Part shown: piece by piece, positions 4,688-7,029 of the stretch | Layout of the letters: the number at the start of each line of letters is the position of its first letter | Numbering within the stretch: the first letter of the stretch is position 1 | NCBI GenBank assembly: GCA_017960415.1 | Contig: JAGCZE010000104.1 | Coordinates: forward strand, 1 to 7,029 | Direction: 5' to 3' | DNA: 7,029 bases | Source of the DNA: Lachnospiraceae bacterium | GTDB lineage: Bacteria > Bacillota_A > Clostridia > Lachnospirales > Lachnospiraceae | Position numbers and translations under genes: made by a program | Notes under the pieces: model-generated | What the model was told of the DNA's origin: nothing | Seen by the model: only the letters and a program-made list of their open reading frames with translations | Database searches by the model: none

Positions 4688-7029
4688 ATGGGCATGCGAA
4701 AGAAGATATTTAACGGTCTTTTGATCATGTTGATATGCGCTGCAGCGTCACTATTCGGCGGCAGTGCTGTTGAAACGCACGCAGTAATGAGAGATATCAC
4801 ATATTCTTTCTACATGGATATCACGGTGAACGGAACCGTTGGGAGCGCAATAGAAGAGCAGACCTGCACCATCAGTATTAATGGCGGAACGGCACTTGTA
4901 CGTCCGATTTCTGCGGGTACCGATATCAGTAAATGGTTCATGGGAAGCGAAACACCTCTTCCCGCCGGACTTAAGGTTACGGTTGCGGAGGACGCGGCTG
5001 TCGGTGCCAAGAAGCTGAAGGTGAAGTTTTCCGGTACGGTTTACGGCGCCTCGAAGGATGAAATCAAGATCGTTCCGCAGAATATCTATTTCGACGATAC
5101 GGAATCCGACTGGTATGCTTATGCGAATGTCAATCTCGGCAGCAGCATAGCGAAGTTCAATATAACAAGAAACGCTTCGACTCCTTCGGGATACAGCGGA
5201 GTTGGCCAAGGCATTTATGTTAAGGATCAGAAGAGCGGGACCGCAGGATGGATCCTGAAGGGAGCAAAGGGTACAGCCATTACCTCCGACAATGAGATGC
5301 AGGTATACATCAACGGCAATTTCCTGAAGCCTTTGTCTGCCGGTGCTGATATTTCATACTGGTTTACCGGTGAACTGTATGTGTATAAAGAAATATTCAA
5401 TGCATCTATAGCGTCAGTTCTCCCGGACGGAGTGGTCGCAAGGGTCAAAAATGCGGTTTCCGTCGGAGACAACTCATTTACCATTGTTTTCTCGGGAACT
5501 CCCGCAAAGGGCTCGATGGATCTTATCGCGTTTACAATACCTGCAGGAATGGTTTCTTTCAGCAAGGGCGGCGCAACGAAGGGTGATTATCAGGAAGGAT
5601 GTAAGGTAACCAATAACACCTGTAAATACGCCTACGATATCAGCACGGACAACGATGGCGATCTTCACACAGAGTTTGTCAAGATCACTTATCCCGAAGC
5701 GACTCTTGAAGCAGGTAAACCTGTTACCGAAGAAGACAACCTCCTCATAACCTATGAGTTGGTCGGGGAAGTTAACAGAACTCCGATCACCTTTCAGGGA
5801 ATCACGCTGAATCATACTACCGTCAGGGGTATGTGTTATCAAAATGCGGGAAACCAGTACCCTGTCGGCTTCTGGAATGACCATATAACCACATCGACCG
5901 GACTCCAGGCCACAGTCATTGCGATCAGTCAGGATCAGAGAACGGTAACGGCCAGGATCACCGGAACGCCGAAGAAGCAGGACAGCTATCCTTATGTGCT
6001 CCGGGGACGCGGCTTTATACTGAACGCATCCTACAATAATGCGAATCACCTGATCACGGGATATACATCGGGCGACACAACACTGACTATAGTGGAACCC
6101 GCACCGGAGATCACTATCAACAAGAATGTAACGATATATAAGGGTGAAGACGACGAAAAGACCACAATAACAAACGCGCATTTTACGATCTCTCTCGGAG
6201 ACGATACTCTTGCCAAAGCTATCTCCAAAGGAGAGGGACTGCCGCTTTTTTATCCCGAGACACATAAGGATTATGACAGATTGAGCGATAACGGAGTAAG
6301 TATTTATGCTGATGAGGATACTCCGGCCGGAGCCCACGAGATAAAGGTGTATGTCTCCGTATATGAGAAGGGTATCAGATGGACTCAGAAGGGCTACTTG
6401 AATCTTGCCTTCCCTCAGGATTACATCACGAGAACGGCAAACTACGGTACCCAGAAATACTATAATATTCCTTTCAGTCGGATTTATGAGGATATCACCA
6501 AGAAGGAAGAAGTAGTGCGTGTCAATGAACTGAGCGACCTTCTGATCACCGGAACACTTAATAATGAACTTATAGAAGAGACGTATCTTCACAAGTGGTA
6601 TGACGGTGAACATCAATATCACGAGGAGTGGGATACACGTGTTACCGGGATAAAACTGAATCCGATCGGAACTGAAAAACTGTATTTTACTCTTACATGT
6701 TTTTACGGTTTAAATGTCGAAAAATCGTATGAAGCAGGCGACAGTGTGCTGGATTTTGTAAAACTCAACTTATATTCCGATGATAAGGAATCGCCTTTTT
6801 ATATCGACACCTGGTCATCGCAGTTTGTAAAAAAGGATTTCAAATTTTATGATATTCATACCGTTGACCCGATAGAAGCAGGAAGAACCGAGACTCCGCG
6901 TGTATTTAATCTGATGATCGACCTGTCTGAATTCTATGCTATGAAGGCGAGCACCAAGCCGGTTCATCTTTACATAAAGTATATAGATGATTCCGGAATA
7001 AGACCGGTGTATACAAATACGTTTTCGGA
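4688..7029 (+). CDS. second large secreted repeat-module protein, paralogue of the first, cut by the window end
   Basis: The frame stays open from ATG 4688 to the window edge: 780 complete codons with no stop, so the protein is partial at its C-terminus. I do not recognise a named family. Residues 1-32 form a signal peptide: R4-K5-K6, a hydrophobic core at about 10-23, and a likely THA|V cleavage after 32. Two clear modules follow, with D-I-S-K-W-F at 79-84 ending in FSGTV (114-118), and D-I-S-Y-W-F at 221-226 ending in FSGTP (268-272). A third (about 320-450) lacks the D-x-x-x-W-F signature but ends in ITGTP (424-428). From about 475 onward only faint module-like traces remain. The first 430 residues are collinear with the upstream protein; the rest is divergent. 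Five mature cysteines are seen. No catalytic motif is visible. The 56-bp gap and the lack of a promoter of its own suggest co-transcription with the upstream gene. It is probably an extracellular structural or adhesive protein; that role is inferred. Confidence 0.9.
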   Translation, partial: MGMRKKIFNGLLIMLICAAASLFGGSAVETHAVMRDITYSFYMDITVNGTVGSAIEEQTCTISINGGTALVRPISAGTDISKWFMGSETPLPAGLKVTVAEDAAVGAKKLKVKFSGTVYGASKDEIKIVPQNIYFDDTESDWYAYANVNLGSSIAKFNITRNASTPSGYSGVGQGIYVKDQKSGTAGWILKGAKGTAITSDNEMQVYINGNFLKPLSAGADISYWFTGELYVYKEIFNASIASVLPDGVVARVKNAVSVGDNSFTIVFSGTPAKGSMDLIAFTIPAGMVSFSKGGATKGDYQEGCKVTNNTCKYAYDISTDNDGDLHTEFVKITYPEATLEAGKPVTEEDNLLITYELVGEVNRTPITFQGITLNHTTVRGMCYQNAGNQYPVGFWNDHITTSTGLQATVIAISQDQRTVTARITGTPKKQDSYPYVLRGRGFILNASYNNANHLITGYTSGDTTLTIVEPAPEITINKNVTIYKGEDDEKTTITNAHFTISLGDDTLAKAISKGEGLPLFYPETHKDYDRLSDNGVSIYADEDTPAGAHEIKVYVSVYEKGIRWTQKGYLNLAFPQDYITRTANYGTQKYYNIPFSRIYEDITKKEEVVRVNELSDLLITGTLNNELIEETYLHKWYDGEHQYHEEWDTRVTGIKLNPIGTEKLYFTLTCFYGLNVEKSYEAGDSVLDFVKLNLYSDDKESPFYIDTWSSQFVKKDFKFYDIHTVDPIEAGRTETPRVFNLMIDLSEFYAMKASTKPVHLYIKYIDDSGIRPVYTNTFS
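4793..6030 (+). repeat. array of three modules in the second gene, matching modules 1-3 of the first gene
   Basis: Landmarks line up with the first protein: the signature Asp is at 79 and 221 (85 and 219 in the first), the SGTP-type ends begin at 114, 268 and 424 (127, 267 and 407), and a Cys-x(n)-K-Y-x-Y/N-x-I junction occurs near 305-318 (309-317). In module 2 the stretch from 'LP[ND]G' through 'VKNA'/'LKNA', 'GD', 'TIV' and 'SGTP' is strongly similar between the two proteins. At DNA level GGGTACCGATATCA is shared exactly (1286-1299 and 4915-4928), but by modules 3 and 1 respectively. Edges are approximate. Confidence 0.7.

Noticed and set aside
5474..6622. A 382-codon open frame on the minus strand.
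   Set aside because: It lies fully antisense to the second secreted protein, whose + strand frame is open for 780 codons, has a signal peptide, a strong ribosome binding site and clear similarity to the upstream protein. The minus-strand translation is rich in Cys, Arg and Ile with no recognisable domain, typical of a shadow frame.

Overview
The window reads as a piece of a Bacillota (Clostridia-like) chromosome. The support is two near-perfect AAGGAGG ribosome binding sites, a sigma-A type promoter, Gram-positive style signal peptides on very large secreted proteins, and a base composition that looks to be in the upper 40s percent GC with heavy use of AAG for Lys. A gut or rumen Lachnospiraceae-type organism is my guess. 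No ribosomal or taxonomic marker gene is present to confirm it.

Layout. Bases 1-79 are AT-rich with no gene that I can see; two A5 tracts sit just upstream of the promoter. Bases 80-108 hold a good promoter (TTGTTA, 17 bp, TATAAT), followed by a leader of about 88 nt. The leader contains a perfect 13-bp palindrome at 138-150 and a strong ribosome binding site. Bases 204-4631 encode a 1475-residue secreted protein. After a 56-bp gap with a small stem-loop and another strong ribosome binding site, bases 4688-7029 encode the first 780 residues of a second secreted protein, which runs off the window edge. Both genes are on the + strand and are probably co-transcribed.

How they relate. The two proteins are paralogues. 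Both have a signal peptide followed by repeated beta-rich modules of about 110-150 residues. A typical module has a Gly-rich strand region, then a D-[IV]-[ST]-x-[WY]-F signature, then an 'LPxG' turn, and ends with an [IF]-[ST]-G-T-P signature. The first three modules of the two proteins line up with their landmarks only a few to about twenty residues apart. Beyond roughly residue 450 they diverge. Protein 1 continues with three more, increasingly degenerate copies, an acidic/Gly/Ser linker and a C-terminal region of three Ig-like units. No enzyme motif, LPXTG, SLH or membrane anchor is visible in the complete protein. The likely role is structural or adhesive at or outside the cell surface, but the sequence does not prove a function. 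The most interesting feature is the repeated module itself, in a tandem pair of paralogues under one promoter.
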